Below are positions 6,201-6,202 of a DNA stretch of 6,202 nucleotides, one piece after another (within the stretch, counting starts at the first letter, position 1; each line of letters opens with the position of its first letter). A program made the position numbers and the translations under genes. The notes beneath the pieces are model-generated. The model ran no database searches. It was given only the letters and a program-made list of their open reading frames with translations, and was not told where the DNA came from. The DNA comes from Caulobacter sp. (GTDB taxonomy: Bacteria; Pseudomonadota; Alphaproteobacteria; Caulobacterales; Caulobacteraceae), in NCBI GenBank assembly GCA_028291125.1, contig JAQGIN010000317.1, positions 1 to 6,202 on the forward strand, read 5' to 3'.

Positions 6201-6202
6201 GA

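Overview
The window is GC-rich bacterial chromosome with dense gene packing. The protein families point to an alphaproteobacterium, most likely of the Caulobacteraceae (Caulobacter/Phenylobacterium type). Reasons are a DUF3126 small protein, a promoter resembling the Caulobacter housekeeping form (TTGnCn / GCTAnnnT), a GcvA-like LysR regulator and a bacterial OPT transporter. The taxonomic call is inference from gene style, not a database match.

Layout, left to right. (1) 1-949: a LysR-type regulator on the + strand. A near-textbook T-N11-A operator (4-24) lies just upstream, so its divergent target, if any, is outside the window. (2) 950-1234: a short intergenic stretch with a plausible promoter, then a 68-codon DUF3126 gene. 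(3) 1235-1319: a convergent intergenic gap almost filled by a perfect 19-bp inverted repeat (1241-1307). It could act as a two-way terminator and may be a dispersed palindromic element. (4) 1320-3254: a divergent pair, an MFS transporter on the - strand and a TetR-family repressor on the + strand. Their 69-bp spacer holds two copies of the same operator in inverted orientation. This is a classic self-contained drug or toxicant efflux module. (5) 3271-6200: a - strand operon with an OPT-family oligopeptide transporter first, then 38 bp downstream a secreted DUF4350 protein.

The local logic is three independent transport/regulation units. The LysR regulator probably acts on something to the left. 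The TetR protein probably represses both itself and the MFS pump until a ligand or a reactive compound releases it. The OPT permease and its periplasmic DUF4350 partner are probably co-transcribed. There are no RNA genes, CRISPR arrays, transposase genes or phage genes. I see no strong evidence for a new multi-gene system. The most unusual items are the 19-bp perfect palindrome, the duplicated inverted TetR operator, and the OPT-DUF4350 pairing.
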